A stretch of 64,000 bases of DNA from JAXGOI01 sp040767605 (GCA_040767605.1 JAXGOI010000001.1:1488001-1552000); one strand, 5' to 3'. Shown: positions 25,321 through 34,126, counted from the stretch's first letter. Notes: generated by a model from the sequence alone, not told the origin. Numbers and translations are program-made.

Positions 25321-25884
25321 ATGAATAGCCGGGAGAATAACCAAGCCTTGGTTTTACGGGGCACAACAATTTTGGCTATGCGCCGGGAGAATAAAGTAGC
25401 CATTGCCGGAGACGGCCAAGTTACCTTCGGCAGCGCCACTATTATGAAACAGAGCGCCAAAAAAGTCCGCCGCCTTTATCATGGCCAAATTGTAGCGGGT
25501 TTTGCAGGCTCCGTGGCGGATGCCTTTACCCTTTTTGAAAAGTTTGAGGGCCGCCTGGAGGAAAGCCGGGGTAATCTGGAAAGGGCCGCGGTATCCTTAG
25601 CCAGAGAATGGCGTACAGATAAAATCCTCCGCCAGCTGGAGGCTCTTTTAATTGTTGCCTCAACGGAAAAAATGCTGATTATCTCCGGCAACGGAGAGGT
25701 AATAGAGGCGGATGACGATATTGCCGCCATAGGCTCCGGGGGTTCCTTCGCCTTAGCCGCCGCCCGGGCATTGGCCCAAAATACAAATCTGCCCCCTAAG
25801 GAAATAGTTGAAAAATCCCTGCATATTGCGGCGGATATTTGCGTATATACAAATCATAATATTATTATTGAGGAATTAAGCTGA
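25321..25884 (+). CDS. hslV: ATP-dependent protease subunit HslV
   Basis: HslV is the proteolytic chamber of the HslUV protease. The 187-residue protein has the N-terminal threonine at LRGTTILAMRR, so the first 14 residues are a propeptide, slightly longer than in E. coli. It continues KVAIAGDGQVTFG and IAAIGSGGSFALAAARAL. The ATG follows AAAGGAGG. hslU starts 22 bases downstream with its own ribosome site. Confidence 0.95.
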   Translation: MNSRENNQALVLRGTTILAMRRENKVAIAGDGQVTFGSATIMKQSAKKVRRLYHGQIVAGFAGSVADAFTLFEKFEGRLEESRGNLERAAVSLAREWRTDKILRQLEALLIVASTEKMLIISGNGEVIEADDDIAAIGSGGSFALAAARALAQNTNLPPKEIVEKSLHIAADICVYTNHNIIIEELS

Positions 25885-25905
25885 AAATCCTCAAGGAGGG
25901 ATAAA

Positions 25906-27312
25906 ATGAGCCAATTAACTCCCAAGCAAATTGTTTCGGAATTAGATAAATATATTATCGGCCAAAAAAACGCCAAAAAAAGCGTTGCGGTGGTTTTGCG
26001 TAACCGCTATCGCCGGCAGCAATTAGAGGCCTCTCTGCAGGAGGATATTCTGCCTAAAAATATTATAATGATAGGCCCTACTGGGGTGGGTAAAACAGAA
26101 ATAGCCCGGCGTTTGGCAAAGCTGGTGGATGCCCCCTTTATTAAGGTTGAGGCCACAAAATTTACCGAGGTGGGTTATGTGGGGCGGGATGTGGAATCCA
26201 TAATCCGGGATTTAGTGGAAACCTCCATTCGTATGGTTCGCAATGAAAAAATGGAGCAAATGAAGGAAAGAGGCAAAGAAGGGGCGGAGCTGAGGCTTTT
26301 AAATATTCTGGTGCCTATCCCCAGTAAAAATAAGCCCGCTAACCCTTTCAGCATGCTTTTTGCCATGGATGATGAGGAAGAAACAAATGCCGGGGAAAGC
26401 GCTGCGGAATATGATAAAACCCGAGAGGATGAAATCCGCCGCAAGCGGGTATGGGTTAGGGATCAGCTTTCCAAGGGCCGTTTAGATAATGAAATGGTGG
26501 AAATTGAGGTTGAGGAAAGCCCTGTTTCCCCCTTTGGCGGCTTAGGGGGGGGCATGGAGGAAATAGGCCTTAATATGCAGGGGATTATCGGCGGCTTAAT
26601 GCCTAAAAAGCGCAAGAAGAAGAAAATAACCGTTGCCGAGGCCCGCCGCATACTGGCCCAGGAGGAAGCGGAAAAACTAGTTGATATGGACGAGGTTAAT
26701 ATTTTAGGTATTCAAAGGGCGGAGCAATCCGGAATAGTTTTTTTAGATGAAATTGATAAAATAGCCGGCAAGGAAAGTAATTACGGGGCCGATGTTTCCC
26801 GGGGGGGCGTGCAAAGAGATATTCTCCCCATTGTGGAGGGCTGCACAGTTATTACCAAATATGGGTCGGTTAAAACGGATCATATTCTTTTTATCGCAGC
26901 CGGGGCTTTTCATGTTTCCAAACCCTCGGATCTTATCCCCGAGCTCCAGGGGCGTTTCCCTATCCGTGTGGAATTAGACAGCTTAAACCGGGATGATTTG
27001 CGCAGAATTTTGCTGGAGCCTAAAAACTCTCTGGTTAAACAGTATTCCGCATTACTCTCTGTTGACGGAGTAGAGGCGGAATTTACAGATGACGGAATTG
27101 ACGCCCTGGCGGAATTTGCGGATTTAGTTAACAGAAATACCGAAAATATCGGCGCCAGGCGTCTTCATACCATATTAGAGAAGGTTTTGGAGGATTATCT
27201 TTTTGAGGCTCCGGAAAATGCCCGCGGTAAAATCCTGGTAAACAGAGCCTTAGTTGAAGAAAAATTGAAATCCATTACCACAGATGATGATTTAAGCCGG
27301 TTTATTTTATAA
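25906..27312 (+). CDS. hslU: HslUV unfoldase subunit HslU
   Basis: AAA+ unfoldase that feeds HslV. The 468-residue protein has Walker A IGPTGVGKTEIARRLA, the insertion (I) domain at about 110-250 with a lysine-rich stretch, Walker B GIVFLDEIDKIAG, sensor region ELQGRFPIRVEL, and the C-terminal DDLSRFIL that docks into HslV. The ATG follows AAGGAGGG. In many Firmicutes codY follows hslU; here a terminator follows instead and rpsB is next. Confidence 0.96.
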   Translation: MSQLTPKQIVSELDKYIIGQKNAKKSVAVVLRNRYRRQQLEASLQEDILPKNIIMIGPTGVGKTEIARRLAKLVDAPFIKVEATKFTEVGYVGRDVESIIRDLVETSIRMVRNEKMEQMKERGKEGAELRLLNILVPIPSKNKPANPFSMLFAMDDEEETNAGESAAEYDKTREDEIRRKRVWVRDQLSKGRLDNEMVEIEVEESPVSPFGGLGGGMEEIGLNMQGIIGGLMPKKRKKKKITVAEARRILAQEEAEKLVDMDEVNILGIQRAEQSGIVFLDEIDKIAGKESNYGADVSRGGVQRDILPIVEGCTVITKYGSVKTDHILFIAAGAFHVSKPSDLIPELQGRFPIRVELDSLNRDDLRRILLEPKNSLVKQYSALLSVDGVEAEFTDDGIDALAEFADLVNRNTENIGARRLHTILEKVLEDYLFEAPENARGKILVNRALVEEKLKSITTDDDLSRFIL

Positions 27313-27333
27313 TTAAACAGTAAAATAAGCGGG

Positions 27334-27369
27334 GCGGCTCCCCTTAAGGGGAGCCGCTTTTTTATATTT
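27334..27369 (+). terminator. Terminator after hslU
   Basis: GCGGCTCCCC and GGGGAGCCGC enclose TTAA, followed by TTTTTTATATTTT. Confidence 0.92.
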
Positions 27370-27463
27370 TAAGCCAGAGCCGCTATTTTAAAGCTTTTAA
27401 GGCCCTTGGCATAAAGGCCGGAGAAAAAAACTTATAAAAAAAACTGTTTTTAGGGCAAAATAC

Positions 27464-27606
27464 TTGCAAGGCAATAGCCGATATGTTAAACTAACTGGTA
27501 GTGTAAAAAACACACGGCATTTTTGGCTTGCCCTTGTGCCGCCGGTTTTTTAGCGGTGGGCAATGCTTTATTTATGCCGGAGGTAAAACAAAAAGGAGGA
27601 AGTAAA
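27464..27606 (+). promoter_or_regulatory. Candidate promoter and structured leader of rpsB
   Basis: TTGCAA (27464-27469) and TAAACT (27487-27492) with a 17-base spacer give a plausible promoter. The leader then holds GTGT/ACAC (near 27501-27514), GGCA/TGCC (27516-27532) and a stem TGCC-CCG/CGG-GGCA (27537-27562). S2 regulates its own synthesis through the leader in several bacteria; whether this one does so is not known. Confidence 0.4.
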
Positions 27607-28422
27607 ATGGGTGTAATTTCCATGAAGCAGCTTTTAGAGGCCGGCGTACATTTCGGGCATCAAACCCGCCGCTGGAACCCTAAAATGGGCAGGTATATTT
27701 TTACCGAAAGAAACGGTATTTATATTATAGACCTGCAAAAAACAGTTCATAAAGTTGAAGAGGCCTATAATTTTATTCGTTCGGTCTCCGAAGAGGGCAA
27801 ATCCGTGCTTTTTGTAGGCACAAAAAAGCAGGCTCAGGATTCCATTAAAGAAGAAGCCCTGCGCTGCGATATGTTCTATGTTAATGAGCGCTGGCTGGGG
27901 GGTATGCTTACAAATTATCATACCATTCAAAAGCGGATTGATTATCTCCGCAGCCTGGAGAAAATGGAAGAAGACGGCACAATGCAGGTTCTGCCTAAAA
28001 AAGAGGTTTCTAAACTGCGGGGGGAAAAAGATAAGCTGGAGCGCTTTTTAGGCGGTATAAAAGATATGAAAAAGCTCCCCGGGGCTCTTTTTGTAGTAGA
28101 CCCCCGCAAGGAGAGAATTGCCATAGCTGAGGCCCGCCGTCTGCAAATTCCCATTGTTGCCATTGTGGATACCAATTGCGATCCTGATGAAATTGATTAT
28201 GTAATTCCCGGCAATGACGATGCCATTCGCGCCGTTAAGCTTCTTTCCTCAAAAATGGCGGATGCCATTATTGAAGGAAGACAGGGAGAAGCCATGGATG
28301 CAGGGGAAGCTCAGGGAGAAGTTGCAGAACAGGCCGCCGAACAAGCCGCTGTGGGAGCTGTTGAAAAAGCCCAAGAGGAAGTAAAAACCGCTTCTGAGGA
28401 AGTTAGCGCGCCCCAGGCCTAA
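27607..28422 (+). CDS. rpsB: 30S ribosomal protein S2
   Basis: The 271-residue protein has the S2 signature blocks: MKQLLEAGVHFGHQTRRWNP, IYIIDLQKTVHKVEEAY, VLFVGTKKQAQDSI, ERWLGGMLTNYHTI and PIVAIVDTNCDPDEIDYVIP. ATG at 27607 has AAGGAGG 9 bases upstream, and an in-frame start further upstream is rejected. The last 45 residues are an Ala/Glu-rich acidic tail not needed for the S2 fold. A terminator separates it from tsf, which in most bacteria is co-transcribed. Confidence 0.96.
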   Translation: MGVISMKQLLEAGVHFGHQTRRWNPKMGRYIFTERNGIYIIDLQKTVHKVEEAYNFIRSVSEEGKSVLFVGTKKQAQDSIKEEALRCDMFYVNERWLGGMLTNYHTIQKRIDYLRSLEKMEEDGTMQVLPKKEVSKLRGEKDKLERFLGGIKDMKKLPGALFVVDPRKERIAIAEARRLQIPIVAIVDTNCDPDEIDYVIPGNDDAIRAVKLLSSKMADAIIEGRQGEAMDAGEAQGEVAEQAAEQAAVGAVEKAQEEVKTASEEVSAPQA

Positions 28423-28434
28423 ATCAGAGTTTAT

Positions 28435-28466
28435 GTAAGGCCGGGGGTTCCCGGCCTTACTTTTAA
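28435..28466 (+). terminator. Terminator between rpsB and tsf
   Basis: GTAAGGCCGGG and CCCGGCCTTAC form an 11-bp GC-rich stem with a 4-base loop, followed by TTTTAATT. Confidence 0.8.
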
Positions 28467-28518
28467 TTCTTAGTAATTCTTAGTAATTCTTAGTAATTTT
28501 TTGTAGTTCTTTGTAATT
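28463..28518. repeat. Tandem 10-bp repeats between rpsB and tsf
   Basis: TAATTCTTAG occurs in perfect tandem about three times, followed by two diverged copies ending near 28518. It lies directly after the rpsB terminator. Confidence 0.8.
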
Positions 28519-28625
28519 AAAAGAGGCTGAGGCTTAATCCCTGCCCCGGCAGGGGGCCTTTATTTAAGACAAGCTAAATTTTAGTTTTTGCGGTAAGCCG
28601 CAAGTATACGAGGAGGTATACCCAT

Positions 28626-29276
28626 ATGATAAAAGCTGAAAGCGTAAAAGAATTAAGAGAGAGAACCGGCGCGGGGATGATGGACTGCAAAAAAGCTCTT
28701 ACTGAATGTAATGGAGATATGGAAAAAGCCATAGATTTTTTAAGAGAAAAAGGTTTGGCAGCCGCCGCTAAAAAAGCCGGCAGAATAGCCGCCGAAGGCC
28801 TTGTGGAAGCCTATATTCATGGTGGCGGAAGAATCGGTGTTTTAGTGGAAGTAAACTGCGAAACAGATTTTGTTGCCAAAAACCCCGAATTTAAGGAATT
28901 TTGCAAAGATATTGCCATGCAGATTGCGGCTTCATCTCCTGAATATGTAAGTAAGGAAGAAGTCCCCCAGGATATTATAAGCAGGGAAAGAGAAGTTTTA
29001 CGGGCCCAGGCTCTTAATGAAGGCAAGCCCGAGAGAATTGTCGATAAAATGGTTGATGGCAGAATAGAAAAATATTATAAAGATGTTTGCCTTTTAGAGC
29101 AGCCCTTTATTAAAGATTCCGATAAAACCATCTCTCAGCTTTTAACAGAAAAGGTTGCCAAGATCGGCGAGAATATTTCCATTCGCCGCTTTGCCCGTTA
29201 TCAGGTAGGCGAGGGTTTAGAGAAAAAGGAATGCAATCTGGCGGAAGAGGTTGCGGCCTTAAATAAGAAAGACTGA
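28626..29276 (+). CDS. tsf: Elongation factor Ts
   Basis: EF-Ts exchanges nucleotide on EF-Tu. The 216-residue protein is of the shorter form. It has the N-terminal UBA-like domain (VKELRERTGAGMMDCKKALT) and the core (GRIGVLVEVNCETDFVAKN, then the second core repeat with FIKDSDKTISQLL). ATG at 28626 follows GGAGGTATACCC. A GC-rich CCCTGCC/GGCAGGG hairpin precedes it near 28541. Its own promoter is presumably in the 200-base spacer after rpsB. Confidence 0.95.
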   Translation: MIKAESVKELRERTGAGMMDCKKALTECNGDMEKAIDFLREKGLAAAAKKAGRIAAEGLVEAYIHGGGRIGVLVEVNCETDFVAKNPEFKEFCKDIAMQIAASSPEYVSKEEVPQDIISREREVLRAQALNEGKPERIVDKMVDGRIEKYYKDVCLLEQPFIKDSDKTISQLLTEKVAKIGENISIRRFARYQVGEGLEKKECNLAEEVAALNKKD

Positions 29277-29282
29277 GACTGC

Positions 29283-29333
29283 CCTCCTCCTTTACCCAAG
29301 GAAGAGGAAAGGGGAGCCTCCTCCTTGTTTATT
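29283..29333 (+). promoter_or_regulatory. Mutually exclusive hairpins between tsf and pyrH
   Basis: CCTCCTCCTT occurs twice (29283-29292 and 29317-29326) around AAGGAAGAGG (29298-29307). The central segment can pair with either copy through nine of ten positions, so the two hairpins exclude each other. The downstream one is followed by GTTTATT, a weak T-run. The layout is that of an attenuator or processing site ahead of pyrH. Confidence 0.4.
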
Positions 29334-29366
29334 AACATTCCCAAATAAAAGCGAGGAGGACGATTT

Positions 29367-30092
29367 ATGCAACCAAAATATCAAAGAATGGTGCTGAAAA
29401 TCAGCGGCGAGGCCCTTGCCGGAGATTTAGGCTATGGGTTGGATCAGCATACCCTGGCTTCCATTGCCAATCAAATCGGGCAGGTTAGCCGCATGGGGGT
29501 AGAGGTTGCCATAGTTGTCGGGGGAGGAAATATCTGGCGGGGTATTTCCGGCAGCGCCAAGGGTATTGACAGGGCAACTGCGGATTATATGGGAATGCTG
29601 GCCACAGTTATGAATGCCCTGGCCCTTCAGGATGCCTTAGAGCAGGAAAATGTTGTTACCCGGGTGCAAACAGCCATTGAAATGCAGGCTATTGCCGAGC
29701 CCTATATTCGCCGCCGGGCAATCCGCCACTTGGAAAAGGGCCGGGTGGTTATTTTTGCCGCCGGTACGGGTAATCCCTATTTTTCAACAGATACTACCGC
29801 CGCCTTAAGAGCCGCCGAGGTTGAGGCGGAGGTTATCTTAATGGCCAAAAAAGTTGACGGTGTTTATGATTCCGACCCGGTTAAAAATACCGATGCCAAA
29901 AAGTTCCAGCGTTTAAGCTATATGGAAATACTTAATATGGAATTGAAAGTAATGGATTCCACTGCCGCCTCTTTGTGTAAGGATAATAGAATACCCGTTG
30001 TTGTCTTTGATATTAACCAGGCCGGGAATATTCTCCGGGCGGTTATGGGAGAGGATATCGGAACATATTTAGGAGGGGAGAAAAATGATTAA
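29367..30092 (+). CDS. pyrH: UMP kinase
   Basis: PyrH phosphorylates UMP to UDP. The 241-residue protein has the amino-acid-kinase fold: VLKISGEALAG, VAIVVGGGNIWRG, RATADYMGMLATVMNALAL, VIFAAGTGNPYFSTDTTAAL, LMAKKVDGVYDSDP. ATG at 29367 follows GGAGGA. It overlaps frr by 8 bases, showing translational coupling. Confidence 0.96.
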   Translation: MQPKYQRMVLKISGEALAGDLGYGLDQHTLASIANQIGQVSRMGVEVAIVVGGGNIWRGISGSAKGIDRATADYMGMLATVMNALALQDALEQENVVTRVQTAIEMQAIAEPYIRRRAIRHLEKGRVVIFAAGTGNPYFSTDTTAALRAAEVEAEVILMAKKVDGVYDSDPVKNTDAKKFQRLSYMEILNMELKVMDSTAASLCKDNRIPVVVFDINQAGNILRAVMGEDIGTYLGGEKND

Positions 30093-30642
30093 GGATATCT
30101 TAAACGATGCCGAAGACCGTATGAATAAGGTAGCCGAAAACCTGCGTAAGGAATATGTTTCTCTGCGGGCGGGGCGGGCTAACCCCGGAATTTTAGATAA
30201 GGTAATGGTGGATTATTATGGTTCCCCAACCCCTATTAATCAAACGGCAAATATTTCCTGCCCGGAGCCGCGCTTAATAGTAATTCAGCCCTGGGATAAA
30301 AATATGATTCCCCTAATTGAGAAGGCTATTTTAAAATCAGATCTCGGCCTAAACCCCAATAGTGACGGCAGCGTGCTGCGGCTTCATATACCCCAGCTTA
30401 CTGAGGAAAGACGGCGGGATTTAGTAAAAACCTGCGCCAAAAAGGCGGAAGAAGCCAAAATCGCTTTACGCAATATTCGCAGAGATATTAACGATAAAGT
30501 TAAAGAATTGGAAAAATCCAAAGAAATCTCCGAAGATGAAAGTAAAAAAGGCCTGGATAAAGCCCAGAAGCTTACAGATCAATCCGTTAAGAATATTGAT
30601 GAGATTTTTGCCCAGAAAGAAAAGGATATTATGGAGGTATAG
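30085..30642 (+). CDS. frr: Ribosome recycling factor
   Basis: Frr splits post-termination ribosomes with EF-G. The 185-residue protein starts LNDAEDRMNKVAENLRKEY and has the family blocks LRAGRANPGILDKVMVDYYG, PEPRLIVIQPWDKNM and LNPNSDGSVLRLHIPQLTEE. The start lies within the end of pyrH behind GGAGGGGAG. It closes the translation block. Confidence 0.96.
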   Translation: MIKDILNDAEDRMNKVAENLRKEYVSLRAGRANPGILDKVMVDYYGSPTPINQTANISCPEPRLIVIQPWDKNMIPLIEKAILKSDLGLNPNSDGSVLRLHIPQLTEERRRDLVKTCAKKAEEAKIALRNIRRDINDKVKELEKSKEISEDESKKGLDKAQKLTDQSVKNIDEIFAQKEKDIMEV

Positions 30643-30716
30643 CCCTTGATTTAATACCCCAATTATGCTTTAATATTGTTGGATGTTTATCTAGTAAGGG
30701 GAAGGAGGTTTAAATA

Positions 30717-30884
30717 ATGGCACATGTAATTTCCGATGAGTGTCTGGCCTGTGGCGCTTGCATGAGCGAATGCCCCAATAATGCGATTAGCGAAGGGGAT
30801 ATCTTTGTTATTGACGAAGAGACCTGTATTGATTGCGGTGCTTGTGTGGAAGTTTGCCCCGTAGGCGCTATCAGCCCGAAATAA
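30717..30884 (+). CDS. 2[4Fe-4S] ferredoxin
   Basis: A 55-residue clostridial-type ferredoxin with two CX2CX2CX3CP motifs: CLACGACMSECP and CIDCGACVEVCP. ATG at 30717 has GGAGG 8 bases upstream. It stands alone between frr and uppS. Ferredoxins of this kind carry electrons for pyruvate and hydrogenase metabolism, and also for IspG, whose gene is 5 kb downstream on the same strand; that link is only positional. Confidence 0.95.
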   Translation: MAHVISDECLACGACMSECPNNAISEGDIFVIDEETCIDCGACVEVCPVGAISPK

Positions 30885-31205
30885 ACCGTTATTTTGAGCT
30901 TTTTACTTATTTTACACCCCAAAGGCCGGGAATTTACAGCTTGGCCTAGGGCTTAAACAATAAGCTTAATTAAGGCTTAAATTTAATGGAGCAATAATGA
31001 GCTTAAAAGTCTCCCCATTTTTTTGAGGAGGCTTTTGCTTTTTTAAAAAAAATATGCGATAATAACTTAGATAACTCCTTATATAACGCCTTAGATAACG
31101 GCCCGGATAATAACCCGGGCAATATCCTAATAGGGAAAGTGGGTTTTTTATCTATATTTAGAATAAAAAACAGCCCGAATTTCAGTCCCGCTCTTATGGG
31201 CTTAA
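30885..31205. other. Spacer between ferredoxin and uppS
   Basis: No convincing gene. It contains a GCCCGG/CCGGGC inverted repeat near 31099-31118 without a T-run, and repeated TTAGATAAC motifs near 31065 and 31090. Open frames on the minus strand have no ribosome site and look accidental. Confidence 0.4.
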
Positions 31206-31212
31206 GTGACAA

Positions 31213-31271
31213 ATATGGGGAATATTGGGAATATGGAAAATACGGAAAATACGGGGAATAGGGGAAATATG
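31213..31271. repeat. Degenerate 9-bp tandem repeats at the 5' end of uppS
   Basis: Near-copies of AATAYGGRG follow each other six to seven times. They are in frame with uppS and would encode a Gly/Asn/Met/Glu/Thr-rich run (MGNIGNMENTENTGN) if translation starts upstream of them. Confidence 0.75.
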
Positions 31272-32042
31272 GCTGGTAATAATCCGGATAAGCAGGAATT
31301 ATTAAATAAAAAAGAGCTTTTAAGTAAAATTGATTTTAAGAGATTGCCCCGGCATATTGCCCTTATTATGGATGGCAATGGGCGCTGGGCAAAAAAACAT
31401 AAGCTTTCGCGCCAGGCGGGCCATCGCAGCGGCGCCGAGGCCCTGCGCAAGGTTCTTCTTCAAGGGGAGGAGCTGGGGATTTCAACCGTTACCGCATATG
31501 CCTTTTCTACCGAGAATTGGAAGCGCTCCCAGGAAGAAGTAGGCTTTTTAATGGATTTAATTCTCGAATACCTCTTAAAGGAAATAGGTACCCTGCATAA
31601 AAAAGGTGTGCGGGTTGTCTTTCTTGGGGATTGGGAGGGTATGCCGGATAAAGTTGCCGGTGAGCTGCAAAAAGCTCAGGAATTAACGGCTGCCAATAAA
31701 AAAATAACCTTAAATTTAGCAATTAATTATGGCTCCCGGAGGGAAATAACCCAGGGTTTAAAGGCTATTGCCCAAAAAGTTGCCGCCAGAGAGCTTAAAC
31801 CGGAAGAAATAAATGAGGATTTAATTTCCGCCCATTTATATACCGCAGGCCAGCCGGACCCGGATTTAATTATCCGCCCCTCCGGGGAGTTTAGGGTAAG
31901 TAATTATCTGCTTTGGCAAATGGCCTATGCTGAGCTTTATTTTACCCCTGTATTATGGCCGGATTTTGACGGCCTTGAATTGCTTAGGGCAATTTTAAGC
32001 TATCAAAACCGAGACAGGCGTTTTGGCGGGAGAAAAGAATAA
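31269..32042 (+). CDS. uppS: Undecaprenyl diphosphate synthase (isoprenyl transferase)
   Basis: UppS makes the C55 lipid carrier of cell-wall synthesis. The protein has LPRHIALIMDGNGRWAKKH, the catalytic Asp region, SRQAGHRSGAEALRKV, TAYAFSTENWKRSQEEV, and the C-terminal DPDLIIRPSGEFRVSNYLLW with QMAYAELYF. ATG at 31269 gives 257 residues, the usual length, with AGGGGA close upstream. Starts at 31206 (GTG), 31215 and 31233 would include the 9-bp repeat run, so the start is uncertain. cdsA follows. Confidence 0.93.
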   Translation: MAGNNPDKQELLNKKELLSKIDFKRLPRHIALIMDGNGRWAKKHKLSRQAGHRSGAEALRKVLLQGEELGISTVTAYAFSTENWKRSQEEVGFLMDLILEYLLKEIGTLHKKGVRVVFLGDWEGMPDKVAGELQKAQELTAANKKITLNLAINYGSRREITQGLKAIAQKVAARELKPEEINEDLISAHLYTAGQPDPDLIIRPSGEFRVSNYLLWQMAYAELYFTPVLWPDFDGLELLRAILSYQNRDRRFGGRKE

Positions 32043-32118
32043 ATAGAATAAATAGAATAAAAGTAAAAATAAATGGAATAAAAATAAACAGAATAAAAGC
32101 AAGAATAAATAGAAATAA
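32041..32118. repeat. Low-complexity repeats between uppS and cdsA
   Basis: Degenerate copies of AATAGAATAA fill the spacer from the uppS stop to about 32118. No gene or terminator is apparent. Confidence 0.6.
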
Positions 32119-32148
32119 GCTTTTTACCCTTTTAGGGGAGGTGTTGTT

Positions 32149-32925
32149 TTGCTAAAAAGAGTGCTTACGGTAATTGTGTGGCTGCCGATTTTGCTTTTAA
32201 TTATTTACTTTGGCGGTGTTTGGCTTGCTTTAGGCATGGCCTTTTTAGCCGGCATGAGCCAATATGAATATTGCCGGCTTTTAAAGCATAAAAGCTATAA
32301 AACCCCGGTATATACCCTGGCGGTGTTAAATGCGGCCCTTATGCTTATGCTGTTTTACCTCCCTTATTTTTACCTGGCCTATGGCTTTATGTTTTGTTTT
32401 TTATTTTTAATTATTTGGGCCTTAGGTAAAAATCTCCCCTGGGATAATTTAGCGGCCCTTTTTTGGGGGATAATATATTATTCGGCAGGGTTTGGCTGCA
32501 TTATTCTCTTACGGCAGGAGTCCTTGGATTTTCGCTATTTGTTTTTTGCCTTTCTTATTGCCTGGGCAACGGATAGCGGCGCCTATTTTATAGGCTGCTC
32601 TTTTGGCCGCCATAAGCTGGCCCCTAAAATAAGCCCAAAAAAATCTCTTGAAGGCGCTTTTGGGGGTGTGCTTTGTGCCTTAATTTTTGTGGGGGCCTAC
32701 GGCTATTTCTTTTTACCTGAGAATTTTTTACTGGTTTTGGGTACAATCTTTTTAGCCTCCCTTTTCAGCCAGGGGGGGGATTTATTGGAATCCTCTTTAA
32801 AACGCTGGGCAGGGGTTAAGGATTCGGGTATTTTCTTCCCCGGCCATGGCGGCGTTTTAGACCGCTTTGACAGTATGATGATTATTGCGCCTTTAGTGTA
32901 TATTTTACTTATATTGCCCTATTAG
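32149..32925 (+). CDS. cdsA: Phosphatidate cytidylyltransferase
   Basis: CdsA makes CDP-diacylglycerol, the precursor of membrane phospholipids. The 258-residue protein has seven to eight hydrophobic helices and the C-terminal family signature LKRWAGVKDSGIFFPGHGGV followed by LDRFDSM. The first helix begins right after LLKR. TTG at 32149 is chosen with GGAGG 7 bases upstream. It follows uppS and precedes the YtvI-like gene and dxr. Confidence 0.94.
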   Translation: MLKRVLTVIVWLPILLLIIYFGGVWLALGMAFLAGMSQYEYCRLLKHKSYKTPVYTLAVLNAALMLMLFYLPYFYLAYGFMFCFLFLIIWALGKNLPWDNLAALFWGIIYYSAGFGCIILLRQESLDFRYLFFAFLIAWATDSGAYFIGCSFGRHKLAPKISPKKSLEGAFGGVLCALIFVGAYGYFFLPENFLLVLGTIFLASLFSQGGDLLESSLKRWAGVKDSGIFFPGHGGVLDRFDSMMIIAPLVYILLILPY

Positions 32926-32990
32926 GCTGCATTATAGGCCAAAATAAAAAGCTATTTTTAAAAAAATAATTAAACGGGAGGGCGGCTTAT

Positions 32991-34085
32991 TTGAAAAAAT
33001 ATGACCGGGAAACCCTTATAAACTACTTGCTTAAGGCAGGGATTATTTTAGGGGGCAGCATCAGCATTTTGCTTATTTCCGCCTATTTGCTTCCCCTTGC
33101 CGGGCGTTTTTTAACCGGCCTGTTTTTTATGACTTCTCCCTTTATTCTGGCCTGGCTGGTGGCAATTTTAACCCAGCCGATTGTGGATTTTCTTAATCAT
33201 AAGCTGAGAATACCCCGGGGGCTTTCGGTTATTATTATGCTGCTTTTTTTCCTGGGTATAGTTTCCGGCGTTATGACTTTAATAATCGGCCGGGTAATTA
33301 TTGAGCTCTCGGTTTTATCGGCAAAATTCCCCAGCTTTAAGCTTTTTATTGAAAAGAGCTTTGTAAGCCTGCAGGAATTCCTCTCCCGCCTTAATTTAGA
33401 GGCGGATGATTTAGCCATAATTAAAGAGTGGCTTGTAAGCCGGAGCGAGCAGATAATGCCTTTTATTTCCTCCGCCGCCGGGGGGGCTATAAATATTTTA
33501 CAGGCAACCCCAACGGTTTTAGTCTTTTTGGTGGTTACCGTGGTTGCAACTTTCTTTTGGTGCAGAGATATGCAAATGGTGGAAAATACCCTGGTAAGCT
33601 TTACGCCGCAAAAATATAAAATAAAGGTGGTGGATACTTACCGCTCCCTCAGCCATATTATTTACGGTTTTTGCCGGGCTCAAATCCTTCTAATAGCCGC
33701 CTCCACCATTGTCTGTATTATCGCCTATATGATTTTAAGGGTAGACGGCCCTGTTACAATCGGCCTTATTACCGGCTTTTTTGATATTCTGCCTATTTTC
33801 GGCCCCGGAACCATTATTATCCCCTGGTGCCTGTATTCTTTAATAGTGGGGAATTATTATCTGGGTTTTGGGCTTTTAATTTTATATATTTTCTTAATCG
33901 TTTTCAGAAACATCCTCCAGCCGAAGCTGGTTGGGGATAGAATCGGCCTGCACCCTTTAGCGACTTTAGCCTCAATTTTTATCGGTCTCGGCCTTTTTGG
34001 TATATGGGGTTTATTTATCGGCCCAGTGCTTTTAGCCTTAATCTTTGCTATTTGGAAATCTTTTAAAACAAATAGCGTCGTTTAA
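32991..34085 (+). CDS. ytvI: YtvI-type sporulation/AI-2E-family membrane protein
   Basis: A 364-residue membrane protein of the AI-2E transporter family with seven to eight hydrophobic helices. It has LISAYLLPLAGRFLTGL, SPFILAWLVAILTQPIVDFL and, near the end, the DILPIFGPGTIIIPWCLYS and LQPKLVGDRIGLHPLATLAS blocks typical of the YtvI subgroup. The transported substrate, if any, is not known. TTG at 32991 has GGGAGG upstream. Its place between cdsA and dxr is seen in other Clostridia and supports the assignment. Confidence 0.85.
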   Translation: MKKYDRETLINYLLKAGIILGGSISILLISAYLLPLAGRFLTGLFFMTSPFILAWLVAILTQPIVDFLNHKLRIPRGLSVIIMLLFFLGIVSGVMTLIIGRVIIELSVLSAKFPSFKLFIEKSFVSLQEFLSRLNLEADDLAIIKEWLVSRSEQIMPFISSAAGGAINILQATPTVLVFLVVTVVATFFWCRDMQMVENTLVSFTPQKYKIKVVDTYRSLSHIIYGFCRAQILLIAASTIVCIIAYMILRVDGPVTIGLITGFFDILPIFGPGTIIIPWCLYSLIVGNYYLGFGLLILYIFLIVFRNILQPKLVGDRIGLHPLATLASIFIGLGLFGIWGLFIGPVLLALIFAIWKSFKTNSVV

Positions 34086-34126
34086 CCGAGTATATCTTTT
34101 AAAAGAATTTTTATTAAGGAGTATTA

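Noticed and set aside
31003..31212. 69-residue minus-strand frame in the ferredoxin-uppS spacer
   Set aside because: No ribosome site, low-complexity composition and no family resemblance.
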